In this document: positions 8,700-17,693 of the stretch, one piece after another
How the letters are laid out: each line of letters opens with the position of its first letter
Numbering within the stretch: the stretch's first letter is position 1
Assembly (NCBI RefSeq): GCF_037996645.1
Contig: NZ_JBBMXV010000003.1
Coordinates: forward strand, 62,001-126,000
Origin: Halalkalicoccus tibetensis
GTDB lineage: Archaea; Halobacteriota; Halobacteria; Halobacteriales; Halalkalicoccaceae
Direction of reading: 5' to 3'
DNA: 64,000 bases
Notes under the pieces: generated by a model
What the model saw: the letters and a program-made list of their open reading frames with translations, nothing else
Told to the model about the DNA's origin: nothing
Databases searched by the model: none
Program-made: the position numbers and the translations under genes

Positions 8700-11447
8700 T
8701 CATGCTTCAATAGTGAAGCCCCCGTCGAACAGCGCCCCGAAGAGCCGGCGCTGGGAGGCCCGGTTGAGCTGGTAGAACGCCGAGGCGCTGACTCCGAGCG
8801 CGTCGGCGACGGCCTCGCCCGAGCAGGCACGGGGCGACTCGAAGAAGCCGCTGTGGTAGGCCGTCCTGACGGCCTCCAGCTGGCGGTCGGTGAGCCGTTC
8901 GAGGAGCGCCGACCGGGTGTGGTCGGGCCCGCTTTCTCCGGCGCGCTCGCGCTGGGACAGCAGCGTCGCGTCGGCGTACAGCTCCGTGAGCGCCCCGTCG
9001 ACCGCGCGGACGTCGGTCGGGTTCGGGACGTCGACGATCAGTCGGGCGCTCGCGTCGTCGGCGCTCGCCCGCAGGGTTCGGAGGGTCGCGCCGTGATCGG
9101 CGAGCCGGCTCCCGACGAACGGCGAGGCGAGCCGGAGCCAGAGGACGCCGCCGTCCTCGCGTTCGGCGATGGGGGTCGCCTCCTCGATGGTGGCGACGTC
9201 GTCCGCTGACTCGCGAACCCGGTCGAGCGACGCGCCCTCGGCGGTGACGAACGCGAGCACGCCGCCCTCGACCCGCCGGACGCCGCCGTCGAGGGCGACC
9301 CCGCAGTCGGCCGCGAGCGCGAGCGCGAGCACCGGACACGACTCCGAGCGGGTCTCGTACTCGAGCTCGGTGACCGTGTCGCTCAGAAGCGCGTCGCGCT
9401 GTTTGACCGCGGTGAGCGCCGCGGCGATGGTGTCGGCGAGCTCGAGGAACACCGTTCGGGCCATCTCGTCGAAGGCGTTGGGGCGGTCGGCGTAGACCGA
9501 CAGCACGCCGTAGGAGAGTCCCTCGTGGGAGAGCGGGACGCTGAGCACCGACTGGTAGCCGCGTTCGAGCGCCGCCGTCCGCCACGGGGCCTCGCGAAAG
9601 CCCTCGGCGACGTTTCCGACGGCGACGGGCTCGCCCGCGGCCGCACGGAGCGCGGGCTCGTCGCCGTCCTCGAAGGGGAGGCCGTCGAGGTACTCGCGGC
9701 CCTCCCCCGCCCACTCGCGGGGAACGACGCCCTCGCCGTCGGGTTCACCGATCCAGGCAAAGCGGTAGCGGTCGTCGGTCGTGAGCCGGTCGCAGACCGC
9801 GCGTTCGATCTCCTCGCGGGTCTCGGCGGCGACGAGCGCCCCGTCGATTCCCCGGATCACGTCGTTGATCCGGTTGAGCCGCGAGAGCTCGCGGTTCCGC
9901 TCGCGGAGCTCCCGGTCGCGGTCGTGGAGGGCGCGCTCGCGTTCGAGGCGGTCGAGCGCCGCCTCGGCGGTCGCCGCCAGCAGATCCGCGAGCTCCTCGA
10001 GCACCGTTCCGAACTCCCCCTCGGCGTCGGCCACCAGCACGCCGTGATCGCCCAGCGGGGCCGCGAGCAGGCCGTCGTCCACGACGACCGACCCCCGGAG
10101 GAAGGCCCGGCCGATCGGGGAGTCCTCGCCGGGGCGGATCGGGTCGAGCGAGCGCCCCGCGGCGAACGCGTCGGTCGTCGCCGCCGGTTCGAGGGAGTTC
10201 TCCTCGGCGTCGAAAAGGTAACAGCCGGCCCCGGGGGCGTCGAGCACGTCCGTCGCGTCGGTCGCGACGATCCCCGCGATCTCCCCGCTCCCCTCGGCGT
10301 ACAGCAGTTCGCGGGCGGTCCCGTGTAACGTCGAGAGCGCGCGCTCGCGCTGTTTCCGGGTGGTGACGTCCCGGCAGCTGTAGAGGGTGGTGCCGCCCTG
10401 GATCGAGACGCGTTTGGCGTTGACCAACAGGGTGTGCTCCCGGCCGGCGCGGTCGGTCGCGGTACACTCGATGTTCGTCAACACGCCCTTCTCGCGGAGC
10501 TCGGCGGGGTCGAACAGGTCGGGGCCGAGCAGCTCGTCGATCGTGCCCATCTCGCGGATCTCCTCGACCGTGTAGCCGAAGATGAAGTGGACGTTGGGGC
10601 AGATATATGTGAAGTGGCCCTCCTCGTCGGTGACCAGTACCGTGTCGGTCATGTTGTTGAGCGTCACGCGGTGGAGCTCCTCCGAACGCCGGAGCTCGTC
10701 GGCGAGTTCGACACGCTCGCTGACGTCGACGGCCGTCACGAGCAGGTGCTCCGTCCCGGAGACCGGTCGAACCGCCAGCTCGACCGTCTCCGGCGTTCGC
10801 TCGTCGTCCGCACAGTCGAGGAGGACGGTCGAGGAGTCGCCGCCGGCCCCGCGCTCGATTGCGCCTCGCAGCCGGTCGCGATCCGTCTCCGCCACCCACG
10901 CGTGGTTCCAGAGCGGCTCCTCGTGGTCCGTTTCGACGGGCGAGAACGACCGGGCGGCGTCGTTCGCCCGCCGGACCGCACCCGTCGAATCGAGCAGCCA
11001 CGTCGCCGACAGCGACCCGTCGAACAGCGCGTCGAACTGCCGGGCGCGCCGATCGCGCTCCTCGCGGGCACGTCCGGCCTCGATCGCCGAGGCGACCCGC
11101 TCGCGGAGGGTGGCCGGCGCCGTCGCGTCGGCAGGGAGGTAGTCGGTCGCGCCCGCCCCGATCGCCTCGCTCGCGCGTTCCTCGTCGCCCGAGCGCGCGT
11201 AGACGACGACCGGGAGGGTCGGGCGGTCCTCGCGAACCGCCCGAAGCAGGTCGGGTGCGCTCCCGTCGGGGAACGAGAGCGCGCTGATCACGCAGTCGAT
11301 CCGGGCGTTGTCGAGGCGGTCGAGCGCCTCCGTCGCGTCCACGGCGACCGACGTCCGAGGCGTGTCGAACGCCTCGCGGACAGCCGAGAGCCACGTCTCG
11401 TTGCCGACCAGCAGGAGTCGCGGTGGACCGGTATCGGGGACTGCCAT
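8700..11447 (-). CDS. Multi-sensor HTH_10 transcriptional regulator (bacterioopsin-activator type)
   Basis: A 915-residue cytoplasmic regulator. In order: a receiver-like domain (about 8-125), two PAS domains (about 140-245 and 255-370), two GAF domains (about 385-520 and 550-700) separated by a Glu/Arg-rich coiled coil, the Bat-family middle domain (about 715-860), and a C-terminal HTH_10 (LTDRQLEAVRTAYHSGFFESP). The receiver has lost its key residues: the acidic pair is GNE, the phospho-acceptor position is Ala in ISALSFP, and the conserved Lys is missing from YLPADA. It is therefore probably not phosphorylated. Members control phototrophy, gas-vesicle or redox genes; the target here is unknown. 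It is transcribed divergently from yigZ. Confidence 0.9.
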   Translation of the reverse strand: MAVPDTGPPRLLLVGNETWLSAVREAFDTPRTSVAVDATEALDRLDNARIDCVISALSFPDGSAPDLLRAVREDRPTLPVVVYARSGDEERASEAIGAGATDYLPADATAPATLRERVASAIEAGRAREERDRRARQFDALFDGSLSATWLLDSTGAVRRANDAARSFSPVETDHEEPLWNHAWVAETDRDRLRGAIERGAGGDSSTVLLDCADDERTPETVELAVRPVSGTEHLLVTAVDVSERVELADELRRSEELHRVTLNNMTDTVLVTDEEGHFTYICPNVHFIFGYTVEEIREMGTIDELLGPDLFDPAELREKGVLTNIECTATDRAGREHTLLVNAKRVSIQGGTTLYSCRDVTTRKQRERALSTLHGTARELLYAEGSGEIAGIVATDATDVLDAPGAGCYLFDAEENSLEPAATTDAFAAGRSLDPIRPGEDSPIGRAFLRGSVVVDDGLLAAPLGDHGVLVADAEGEFGTVLEELADLLAATAEAALDRLERERALHDRDRELRERNRELSRLNRINDVIRGIDGALVAAETREEIERAVCDRLTTDDRYRFAWIGEPDGEGVVPREWAGEGREYLDGLPFEDGDEPALRAAAGEPVAVGNVAEGFREAPWRTAALERGYQSVLSVPLSHEGLSYGVLSVYADRPNAFDEMARTVFLELADTIAAALTAVKQRDALLSDTVTELEYETRSESCPVLALALAADCGVALDGGVRRVEGGVLAFVTAEGASLDRVRESADDVATIEEATPIAEREDGGVLWLRLASPFVGSRLADHGATLRTLRASADDASARLIVDVPNPTDVRAVDGALTELYADATLLSQRERAGESGPDHTRSALLERLTDRQLEAVRTAYHSGFFESPRACSGEAVADALGVSASAFYQLNRASQRRLFGALFDGGFTIEA

Positions 11448-11599
11448 CGCCGTTCGTAGCCGTCCGCGGCGGATAAGCGCCGCCCTACCGCACGGCCGTC
11501 ACCGGACCCGTATCGACCCTCTGAACCGCCGACCGGAGCCCCGACCACGTCGGCCGGAACGGTCGATACCCCTTTGGACCGACGAAGCGTAGCGCGGCC

Positions 11600-12196
11600 G
11601 TGAGCGAGACCTACCGCACCGTTTCGGGTCGGGCGAGCGCCGCCTTCGAGGTGCGGGGCTCGGAGTTCATCGGCCATATCGCGCCCGCGGAGACGGTCGA
11701 CGCCGCCGAGTCGTTCGTCGCGGAGGTCGAAGACGAGTACGCGGACGCCACCCACAACGTCCCCGCCTACCGGGTGCGGGCCGACCCCTTCCGCGAGTAC
11801 GCGAGCGACGACGGCGAGCCCTCCGGGTCGGCGGGAAAACCCGCCCTGAACGTGCTCCAGGGCGAGGGGATCGAGAACGTCGCCTGCGTCGTCACGCGCT
11901 ACTACGGTGGCACCAACCTGGGGTACGGGGGACTGGTACGAGCGTACTCGCGAGCCGTCAGCGAGGCGATCGAGGCCGCCGGAACCGTCGAGGAACGGCC
12001 CCACACCCGGCTCTCGATCACCGCCGGGTACGACGATTCGGGAACGGTGCGAGGGATCATCGAGAGCTCCGGCTGCGAGTTCGAGGCCGCCTACGACGAA
12101 CGCGTCTCCTTCGCGGTCCGGGTCCCGAGCGAGGAGCGCGAGGCGTTCTGTGATCGGCTCAGGGACGCGACGAGCGGGCGGGTCGGGATCGAGTAG
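11600..12196 (+). CDS. YigZ/IMPACT family protein
   Basis: A 198-residue protein of the YigZ family, with the IMPACT N-terminal domain (SEFIGHIAPAETV, then NVPAYRV and the block YYGGTNLGYGGLVRAYSRAV) and a C-terminal ferredoxin-like RNA-binding-type domain. Eukaryotic IMPACT regulates GCN2; the role of prokaryotic members is unsettled. The start is GTG at 11600 (MSETYRTV). It stands alone between the divergent sensor regulator and the S9 peptidase gene. Confidence 0.88.
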   Translation: MSETYRTVSGRASAAFEVRGSEFIGHIAPAETVDAAESFVAEVEDEYADATHNVPAYRVRADPFREYASDDGEPSGSAGKPALNVLQGEGIENVACVVTRYYGGTNLGYGGLVRAYSRAVSEAIEAAGTVEERPHTRLSITAGYDDSGTVRGIIESSGCEFEAAYDERVSFAVRVPSEEREAFCDRLRDATSGRVGIE

Positions 12197-12240
12197 TTTC
12201 GGATCGAAACCCTATTCGCCCCGGCTCGTGAGGTCGAACC

Positions 12241-14247
12241 ATGCAGACGATCAGTGCCAGCGACTACCATGACCTCGTTCGGGTGGGCGATCCCCGACTG
12301 TCGCCCGACGGCGAGCGCGTGGCGTTCGTGCGGACGGTTCCGAGGGACGACGAGGAGTGCGAGGCGACAATCTACACTGCCTCCCTGGGCGGGGGCGAGC
12401 CCCGGCGTTTCACGCTCGCGGAGGGGGTCGACTCGGAGCCGCGCTGGAGCCCCTCCGGCGACCGGCTGGCGTTCGTCAGCACGCGCGGCGACGACGACCG
12501 TCCCCAGCTCTGGGTCGCCCCCGTGGACGGCGGCGAGGCCCGGCCAGTCACGGACGTGGTCGGCGGCGTCTCGGGCATCGCGTGGCGCCCCGACGGCGAG
12601 GCGATCGCGTTCACCCAGTCGAGCACGGAGGAGGACCGCGAGGAGGGCCGGGACCTCGATCTCGCGGACCCCGACTACGAGCCCGAGACGTCCGACCCGC
12701 GCGTGATCGACCGGCTGGTCTACCGGGCGGGCGGGCGTTACTTCGACGGCGGACGCAGCCACGTCTACACCGTGAATCTCGCGGACGACGGGGTCACGCG
12801 GCTCACCGACGGCGACCACGACCACGTCGCACCCGAGTGGGGCGATTCCTCTACCCTCTACTACGCCGCGAAACGCACCGACGACCCCGACGACAACGCG
12901 ATCCACGACGTGATCGCCCACGATCTCGAGGACGGAAGCGAGGAGGTCGTCGTCCGGACGACCAGCTGGGCGATCGGCCTCGCGGCGACCCCCGACGGCC
13001 GGGTCGCCTACCACTACACGCCCGACGAGGGATCGACGCTCCGGCAGACCGAGATCCGGGTGTTCGATCGCGGGGCGGAAACCGAGACGACCGTCACCGA
13101 GTCGCTGGACCGAACGCTGGAAGGGATACCGAAGTGGGGCCCCGAGGGGGAGCACCTCTACTTCCTCACGCCCGACGAGGGGGACGTGGTGCTCCGACGC
13201 GTTCGTGGGGACGGAAGCGACCTCGAAACCGTCGTTCGGGGCGGCCATATCGACGGGTTCGATCCCGGCCGGGACGCGGTCGCGACGACCAAAAGCGAGT
13301 GGGACCATCCGGGCGACCTGTTCGTCTCGACGCCCGCCGGCGCGGAGACCAACCGCCTCACGCGGGTCAACAGCGACTACCTGACCGACAGGGCGGTGCC
13401 CCAGCCCGAGGAGCTGTGGTTCGAATCGGACGGCGAGGAGGTCCAAGGCTGGCTGTTGACGCCGCCCGACATGGAGGCGGGCGAGAGCTACCCGCTGGTC
13501 GTCGAGATCCACGGCGGGCCCCACGCGATGTGGAGCACGACGGGGACGATGTGGCACGAGTTCCAGACGCTCGCGGCGCGGGGCTACGTCGTCTTCTGGT
13601 GCAACCCGCGGGGCTCGACGGGCTACGGCGAGGAGCACATGGCCGCCATCGAGCGCGACTGGGGCGCGGTGACGATGCGGGACGTGCTCGCGGGCGCGGA
13701 CGCGGTCTGCGAACGGGAGTACGTCGACGCGGACCAGCAGTTCGTGACGGGAGGGAGTTTTGGAGGGTATATGACCGGCTGGATCGTCGGCCATACGGAT
13801 AGATTCGAGGGAGCCGTCGCCCAGCGCGGCGTCTACGATCTGGCCTCCTTCTACGGCTCGACGGACGCGTTCAAGCTCGTCGAGTGGGATTTCGGGGCCG
13901 AGCCGTGGGACGAGCCGGAGTTCCTCTGGGAGCAGTCACCCGTCGCCCACGCGGGCGAGGTCGAGACGCCGACGCTCGTGATCCACGCCGACGAGGACTA
14001 CCGGGTGCCCGTGAACAACGGGGAGATGTTCTACCTGTTCCTGAAGAAGAACGGCGTCGAGACACGGTTGGTGCGGTATCCCCGCGAGGGCCACGAGCTC
14101 TCCCGTTCGGGCGAGCCGGCCCACGTCGTCGACCGCATCGAGCGGATCGCGCGCTGGTTCGACGGGTATTCCGAGCGCCACGAGGTACCGAAAGCCCTCG
14201 AGCGCGGCGAGGAGGGGCTGTCCGCCGACGACCGTGAAGAGGGGTGA
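12241..14247 (+). CDS. S9 family serine peptidase (prolyl oligopeptidase/acylaminoacyl peptidase type)
   Basis: A 668-residue serine peptidase for oligopeptides. Residues 1 to about 390 form a beta-propeller of WD-like blades (LSPDGERVAFVR, WSPSGDRLAFVS, WRPDGEAIAF) and the rest an alpha/beta hydrolase. The catalytic triad is visible: Ser506 in GGSFGGYM, Asp586 in HADEDYRVP, and His618 in REGHELSR. The oxyanion region HGGPHAMW is also present. No signal peptide is seen, so it is cytoplasmic and probably recycles peptides. Its start ATG follows yigZ by 44 bp. Confidence 0.94.
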   Translation: MQTISASDYHDLVRVGDPRLSPDGERVAFVRTVPRDDEECEATIYTASLGGGEPRRFTLAEGVDSEPRWSPSGDRLAFVSTRGDDDRPQLWVAPVDGGEARPVTDVVGGVSGIAWRPDGEAIAFTQSSTEEDREEGRDLDLADPDYEPETSDPRVIDRLVYRAGGRYFDGGRSHVYTVNLADDGVTRLTDGDHDHVAPEWGDSSTLYYAAKRTDDPDDNAIHDVIAHDLEDGSEEVVVRTTSWAIGLAATPDGRVAYHYTPDEGSTLRQTEIRVFDRGAETETTVTESLDRTLEGIPKWGPEGEHLYFLTPDEGDVVLRRVRGDGSDLETVVRGGHIDGFDPGRDAVATTKSEWDHPGDLFVSTPAGAETNRLTRVNSDYLTDRAVPQPEELWFESDGEEVQGWLLTPPDMEAGESYPLVVEIHGGPHAMWSTTGTMWHEFQTLAARGYVVFWCNPRGSTGYGEEHMAAIERDWGAVTMRDVLAGADAVCEREYVDADQQFVTGGSFGGYMTGWIVGHTDRFEGAVAQRGVYDLASFYGSTDAFKLVEWDFGAEPWDEPEFLWEQSPVAHAGEVETPTLVIHADEDYRVPVNNGEMFYLFLKKNGVETRLVRYPREGHELSRSGEPAHVVDRIERIARWFDGYSERHEVPKALERGEEGLSADDREEG

Positions 14248-14291
14248 CAGGTATCTGAAGGCTCAAGGCCCCTCGCGACGTGCGGCCGGGC

Positions 14292-14510
14292 ATGGACAAG
14301 AACGTCGGCGGGATCGATCGCCGTCTCCGGATACTCGCCGGGATCGCGCTGCTCGCCTACGCCCTCCGGGCGAGGGGGCTCGGGCGCGTCGCCGCACTGA
14401 TCACGGGCGCGGACCTGCTGCTCACCGCGGCGATCCAGCGCTGTCCGGCCAACGCCCTGTTCGGGATCGATACCTGCGGACACGCCGAGCGTGCCGAGCT
14501 CGGCTGGTGA
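14292..14510 (+). CDS. DUF2892 family small membrane protein
   Basis: A 72-residue protein with the DUF2892/YgaP-like pattern: an N-terminal MDKNVGGIDRRLRI followed by two short hydrophobic helices and the C-terminal CPANALFGIDTC motif. Members sit in the membrane, sometimes fused to rhodanese domains; no activity is established for the free form. The ATG at 14292 is preferred over the GTG at 14280. The gene is monocistronic and followed by a short AT-rich stretch (GGAATATATAG). Confidence 0.85.
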   Translation: MDKNVGGIDRRLRILAGIALLAYALRARGLGRVAALITGADLLLTAAIQRCPANALFGIDTCGHAERAELGW

Positions 14511-14603
14511 GGAATATATAGCGTTCGGGGGGTGCGTTTCGCCTCAAGCGATCGGGATCGTGGGTCGCTCACGTCCGGCGGTTTCGACCCGAAGAAAGGG
14601 GGT

Positions 14604-14804
14604 TCACTCGACGAAGTCGATCCCGTCGATCGAGGGGGTAGGGTCCGAACCCATCCGGCGCTCGTAGCGTTCGATCCAATCGGCGAAACAGCCCGGACAG
14701 AGGGTCTGGGAGTCGACTTCCGAACCGTCCACCGACAGCGAGACGGTCCGCGAGAGGGGGGCCGCGACCTCCTTACCACAGTCGTCGCACGGAACGTCGG
14801 TCAT
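14604..14804 (-). CDS. Small zinc-finger protein
   Basis: A 66-residue protein with two cysteine pairs, CDDC near the N-terminus and CPGC near residue 37, which together could hold one zinc. The rest (SLSVDGSEVDSQTL, ADWIERYERRM) looks like the short haloarchaeal zinc proteins of unknown role (DUF7569-like from memory, unverified). It lies 31 bp upstream of upp on the same strand and may be co-transcribed with it. Confidence 0.7.
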   Translation of the reverse strand: MTDVPCDDCGKEVAAPLSRTVSLSVDGSEVDSQTLCPGCFADWIERYERRMGSDPTPSIDGIDFVE

Positions 14805-14835
14805 GAGCGGTCTCGAACCGCCAGCCGAATAGCCC

Positions 14836-15561
14836 TTACGTCGTCCGGAACGCGCGATCGCCCGCGTCGCCCAGCCCGGGGACGATGAAGCCGTCGTCGT
14901 TCAGGCGGTCGTCGATCGAGACGGTGAGCAGCTCGGCCTCGGGGAACTGCTCGCCGACCCTGACCAGCCCGTCGGGCGCCGAGACCGCCGAGAGGACGAA
15001 CAGGTGTTCGGGCCCGGGGGCGCCGTCGGAGCGTTGCTCCGACGAGCCTCCGGTCGTTTCACTCCCCGAGACGTTGTCGAGGATCCGGTCGAGCACGGCA
15101 CACATCGTCGAGCCGGTCGCGAGCATCGGGTCCGCGACGATCACGGTGTCGTCCTCGCGGATCTCGGGCAGCTTCACGTAGTCGATCGTGATCGGGAACT
15201 CGCCCTCGTCCATGCCGGCCTCCTCGTCGCGACCCGCCGAGATGACGCCCTGTTTCGCCCGCGGAAACGCCTTCAGAAGCCCCTCGACGAACGGCGTCGC
15301 CGCCCGCAGCACGTTGATGATCACGACGTCGTCGAGACCCTTGACGCGCTCGCCCATCGTCGTCTCCAGGGGCGTCTCGATCTCGACGTACTCGGTCTCC
15401 ATGCTGCCGTCGATGATCTCGTAGCCACAGATCCGCCCGAGCTTCACGAGCCCCTTGCGGAAGCCGACCTGTTCGGTCTCGACGTCACGGAGCCGGGAGA
15501 GGGTGTCGCGCGCCAGGGCGTGGGTGATGACGTGTGCGGTGTCGCGGTCCTCGATGGTCAT
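14836..15561 (-). CDS. upp: Uracil phosphoribosyltransferase
   Basis: Salvages uracil with PRPP to give UMP. At 241 aa it is longer than the roughly 210-225 aa usual in the family. The PRPP loop [11 protein letters not shown] and the uracil-binding C-terminus [15 protein letters not shown] are intact. The extra length is an insertion of about 20 residues near 163-182 (SGSETTGG, then [11 protein letters not shown]) in a surface loop before the strand [12 protein letters not shown]. At DNA level the insert holds a 9-bp-stem palindrome described separately. It is preceded by a divergent SRPBCC gene. Confidence 0.95.
   Translation of the reverse strand: MTIEDRDTAHVITHALARDTLSRLRDVETEQVGFRKGLVKLGRICGYEIIDGSMETEYVEIETPLETTMGERVKGLDDVVIINVLRAATPFVEGLLKAFPRAKQGVISAGRDEEAGMDEGEFPITIDYVKLPEIREDDTVIVADPMLATGSTMCAVLDRILDNVSGSETTGGSSEQRSDGAPGPEHLFVLSAVSAPDGLVRVGEQFPEAELLTVSIDDRLNDDGFIVPGLGDAGDRAFRTT
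15018..15075 (-). repeat. In-frame palindromic insert in upp
   Basis: The insert centres on 15024-15044, CGTCGGAGC-GTT-GCTCCGACG, a perfect 9-bp stem with a 3-nt loop. On the coding strand it encodes SSEQRSDG. The same peptide pattern (SE-x-RSDG) and the same hairpin core occur twice in the linker of the ammonium transporter fusion 27 kb away, although the proteins are unrelated. That points to a shared DNA element inserted in frame rather than protein homology. Confidence 0.65.
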
Positions 15562-15615
15562 ACTCCCAGAGGGTCGTGCCGAGGGCCTTAATGTACCGAT
15601 CCCCGAATCCCCGGC

Positions 15616-16023
15616 ATGCGCGAGGTCAGCGTCTCACGGTTCGTTCGGGCGACGACGCGGCAGGTCGAGCGGGTGCTCTCGCCCGCGGCGCTCGTCGAGT
15701 ACGAGGGGAGCTTCGAACCCCTCGAGACCGTCGAGCTCGGGGACGGGACCCGGGTGATCGCCGGGGCGAGCGGCCTCGAGATGGGGCTGTTCTTCGAGGA
15801 GCTCGAGGACGGCTATCGCTACGAGCAGGAGGGCGGGGCGGGCCCGTTCGAGCACATGGAGACGACGATCACCTACGCGCCCGAGAACGAGGGGACTCGC
15901 GTCCGGATGAGCTCGACGGTGACCCTCGACCTCTTCCCGCGGGTGCTCACCGACCGGGTGGCGGCCTGGAAGCGCGAAACCGAGCTCGAACGCGCCCTCG
16001 ACGCCATCGAGGAGGCACTATGA
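15616..16023 (+). CDS. SRPBCC superfamily protein
   Basis: A 135-residue START/Bet v1-like protein, with the ligand-cavity fold suggested by alternating strands ([17 protein letters not shown] at the start, then the central [12 protein letters not shown]) and a C-terminal helix ([22 protein letters not shown]). Such proteins bind hydrophobic ligands or act as polyketide cyclase-like enzymes; no ligand is evident. Its last six bases overlap the convergent COG0523 GTPase gene. The divergent neighbour is upp. Confidence 0.8.
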   Translation: MREVSVSRFVRATTRQVERVLSPAALVEYEGSFEPLETVELGDGTRVIAGASGLEMGLFFEELEDGYRYEQEGGAGPFEHMETTITYAPENEGTRVRMSSTVTLDLFPRVLTDRVAAWKRETELERALDAIEEAL

Positions 16024-17169
16024 CTCGAACTCGACGGCCCCTTCGACGGGAAACGGTCCTCCGTCGCCGTCCTCCGCGTCGGTGAGACAGGCGTCGAGCC
16101 GGCCGATCAGGTCCCCGTGGTCGAGCTCGCGCCCGATGAACACGAGCGCCTGCTCGCGGTCGCCCCACCGCTCGTCCCACTCCAGGTCGGGGCGGTTCTC
16201 GCGGTAGAGGTCGCGCTCGACCTCGGGGCGGGCGGCGATCCAGGGCTCGCCGGCTGTCACCCGCGCGATCCGGCCCGCGTAGCTCAGCCGGAGCTTCGCG
16301 TCCCGGCCCGCGACCCAGAACGTCCCCTTCGCGCGGACCAGCTCCTCGGGCAGGTTCTCGAACAGGACGGCCAGCTTCTCGGGGTCGAACGGGCGCCGTC
16401 GCCGGTAGGTGAAGGAGGTCACGCCGTACTCCTCGGCCGGGCCGGCGTGATCGTGGTTGTGATCGGCGGAGTCGGCCGAGTGGGAGTGCTCGTGGTCGTC
16501 CGCTACCCCCGCGTCCGGATCGAACAGCCCCGTATGAAGGATCTCGCCGGGGTCGAGCGCCCCGAACTCCGTCCGGACGATTCGGGCCTCGGGCGCGAGC
16601 CGTTCCAGGACGGCTTCGACCTCGTTCAGTTCGGTGGGCGAAAGGAGGTCGCACTTGTTCAAAACGAGCACGTCACAGCACTCGGCCTGCTCGATCAGGA
16701 GATCCGAAAGGGGGCGGCTCTCCCCCCCGTCCGTCTCCGCGCGTCCGGGCTCGGCCTCGCCCGCGAACAGGTCGTGGAATCCGGCGGCGTCGACCACCGT
16801 GACGAGGGTGTCGACGTCGTAGACGGCGGCGGCCTTCGATCGGGTCGTGAACAGCCGGGCGACGGGCGCGGGTTCGGAGATGCCCGAGGACTCGACGACG
16901 AGGTGGTCGAACTCCCGCGAGCGCGCCAGGCGCATCACCGCGGTCTCGAGGTCGTCCTGCAGCTCACAGCAGATACAGCCGTTCGAGAGCTCGGCGATCC
17001 CGTCCGCGGAGCCGCCCTCGGCGATCAGCTCCGCGTCGACGTTCAGCTCGCCCATGTCGTTGACCAGCACCGCGACGCGCTCCTCGGCGTTGGCGAGGAG
17101 GTGGTTGAGCAGGGTGGTCTTCCCGGCACCCAGCGCACCCGAGAGGATCGTCACGGGGGTCGCGTCCAT
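16018..17169 (-). CDS. COG0523 family GTPase (CobW/ZNG1-like metallochaperone)
   Basis: A G3E GTPase thought to deliver metal to target enzymes. The 383-aa protein has the P-loop GALGAGKTT, the diagnostic metal-binding GCICC motif, the guanine-specificity motif NKCD, and a His/Asp-rich loop around residues 223-242 (HEHSHSADSADHNHDH) that can bind Zn, Ni or Co. The C-terminal CobW_C domain follows from about residue 250. The ATG at 17169 places the P-loop at residue 11; the longer open frame upstream is unlike the family. The metal and client cannot be told from context. Confidence 0.92.
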   Translation of the reverse strand: MDATPVTILSGALGAGKTTLLNHLLANAEERVAVLVNDMGELNVDAELIAEGGSADGIAELSNGCICCELQDDLETAVMRLARSREFDHLVVESSGISEPAPVARLFTTRSKAAAVYDVDTLVTVVDAAGFHDLFAGEAEPGRAETDGGESRPLSDLLIEQAECCDVLVLNKCDLLSPTELNEVEAVLERLAPEARIVRTEFGALDPGEILHTGLFDPDAGVADDHEHSHSADSADHNHDHAGPAEEYGVTSFTYRRRRPFDPEKLAVLFENLPEELVRAKGTFWVAGRDAKLRLSYAGRIARVTAGEPWIAARPEVERDLYRENRPDLEWDERWGDREQALVFIGRELDHGDLIGRLDACLTDAEDGDGGPFPVEGAVEFES

Positions 17170-17221
17170 ACGGGTAGAAGGGGTCCCGCGGGGCTTCAAC
17201 GCACCGCCCACGGCCGAAACT

Positions 17222-17230
17222 GATTTATCA
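17222..17230 (+). promoter_or_regulatory. TATA box for the 87-aa membrane protein gene
   Basis: GATTTATCA is centred about 28 bp before the GTG at 17254, implying a leaderless message starting at that codon. It decides the start over the TTG at 17233. Confidence 0.55.
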
Positions 17231-17253
17231 GTTTGGAGACGGGTAAGGGCACC

Positions 17254-17517
17254 GTGAGTCCGCTCGAATCCGCGATCGTCGCTGCACTCCCGCTTTCCGC
17301 AGTCGTGCTGACGGTGCTTGCCCGGTACTACGGCTGGGACAGTCAGGAGATACTCCGCAAGCAGTGGACCCTCCTGGAGGTGCTGTTCGCGCTCCTGATC
17401 GTCGGCGGATCGATCGCGCTCGGCGTACTGATCGGTGGCGTTCTCGGCGCGTTCGTCGCAGCAGGGTTCCTGTCGTATACGCTCGCCTTTCTCGCGGTGT
17501 ACTACCGACGCGGATAG
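17254..17517 (+). CDS. Small membrane protein, function unknown
   Basis: An 87-residue protein with two or three hydrophobic helices (AIVAALPLSAVVLTVLARYYG, then a long segment LFALLIVGGSIALGVLIGGV and onwards) and a short polar loop WDSQEILRKQW between them. I do not recognise a family. It begins with GTG placed by its TATA box. Its 3' end overlaps the remnant of a ring-cleaving dioxygenase on the other strand. Confidence 0.65.
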   Translation: MSPLESAIVAALPLSAVVLTVLARYYGWDSQEILRKQWTLLEVLFALLIVGGSIALGVLIGGVLGAFVAAGFLSYTLAFLAVYYRRG

Positions 17518-17693
17518 TCGACCGATGGCACTGGCAGGGACGGAAGCCGCGATTCGATCAGCGCACGGTCCTCGTGGTTGACCGTCCGCTCGAGGAAGCG
17601 CAGGCCGAGCCGCTCGACGGAGAAATCGCCGTTGACCCCCGGGTCGCCCGCGAGGCCGGTCACGTGGTGAAAGCCGGTGACGTCCCTCAGCAT
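17502..17693 (-). pseudogene. Truncated ring-cleaving dioxygenase (MhqO/PcpA-type) remnant
   Basis: The 63-codon frame begins MLRDVTGFHHVTGLAGDPG and GLRFLERTVN, which matches the first 45 or so residues of VOC-type ring-cleaving dioxygenases, proteins of roughly 300 aa. After that the similarity stops and the frame ends in PSVDYPRR. Its ATG overlaps the stop of the upstream VOC gene (ATGCTGA), so it was once part of a two-gene operon. The rest of the gene seems deleted up to the convergent membrane-protein gene. It could still be translated as a short peptide. Confidence 0.65.

Noticed and set aside
12091-13794. 567-codon open frame opposite the S9 peptidase
   Set aside because: Antisense shadow of a gene with an intact catalytic triad; composition is Arg/Val/Asp rich without motifs.
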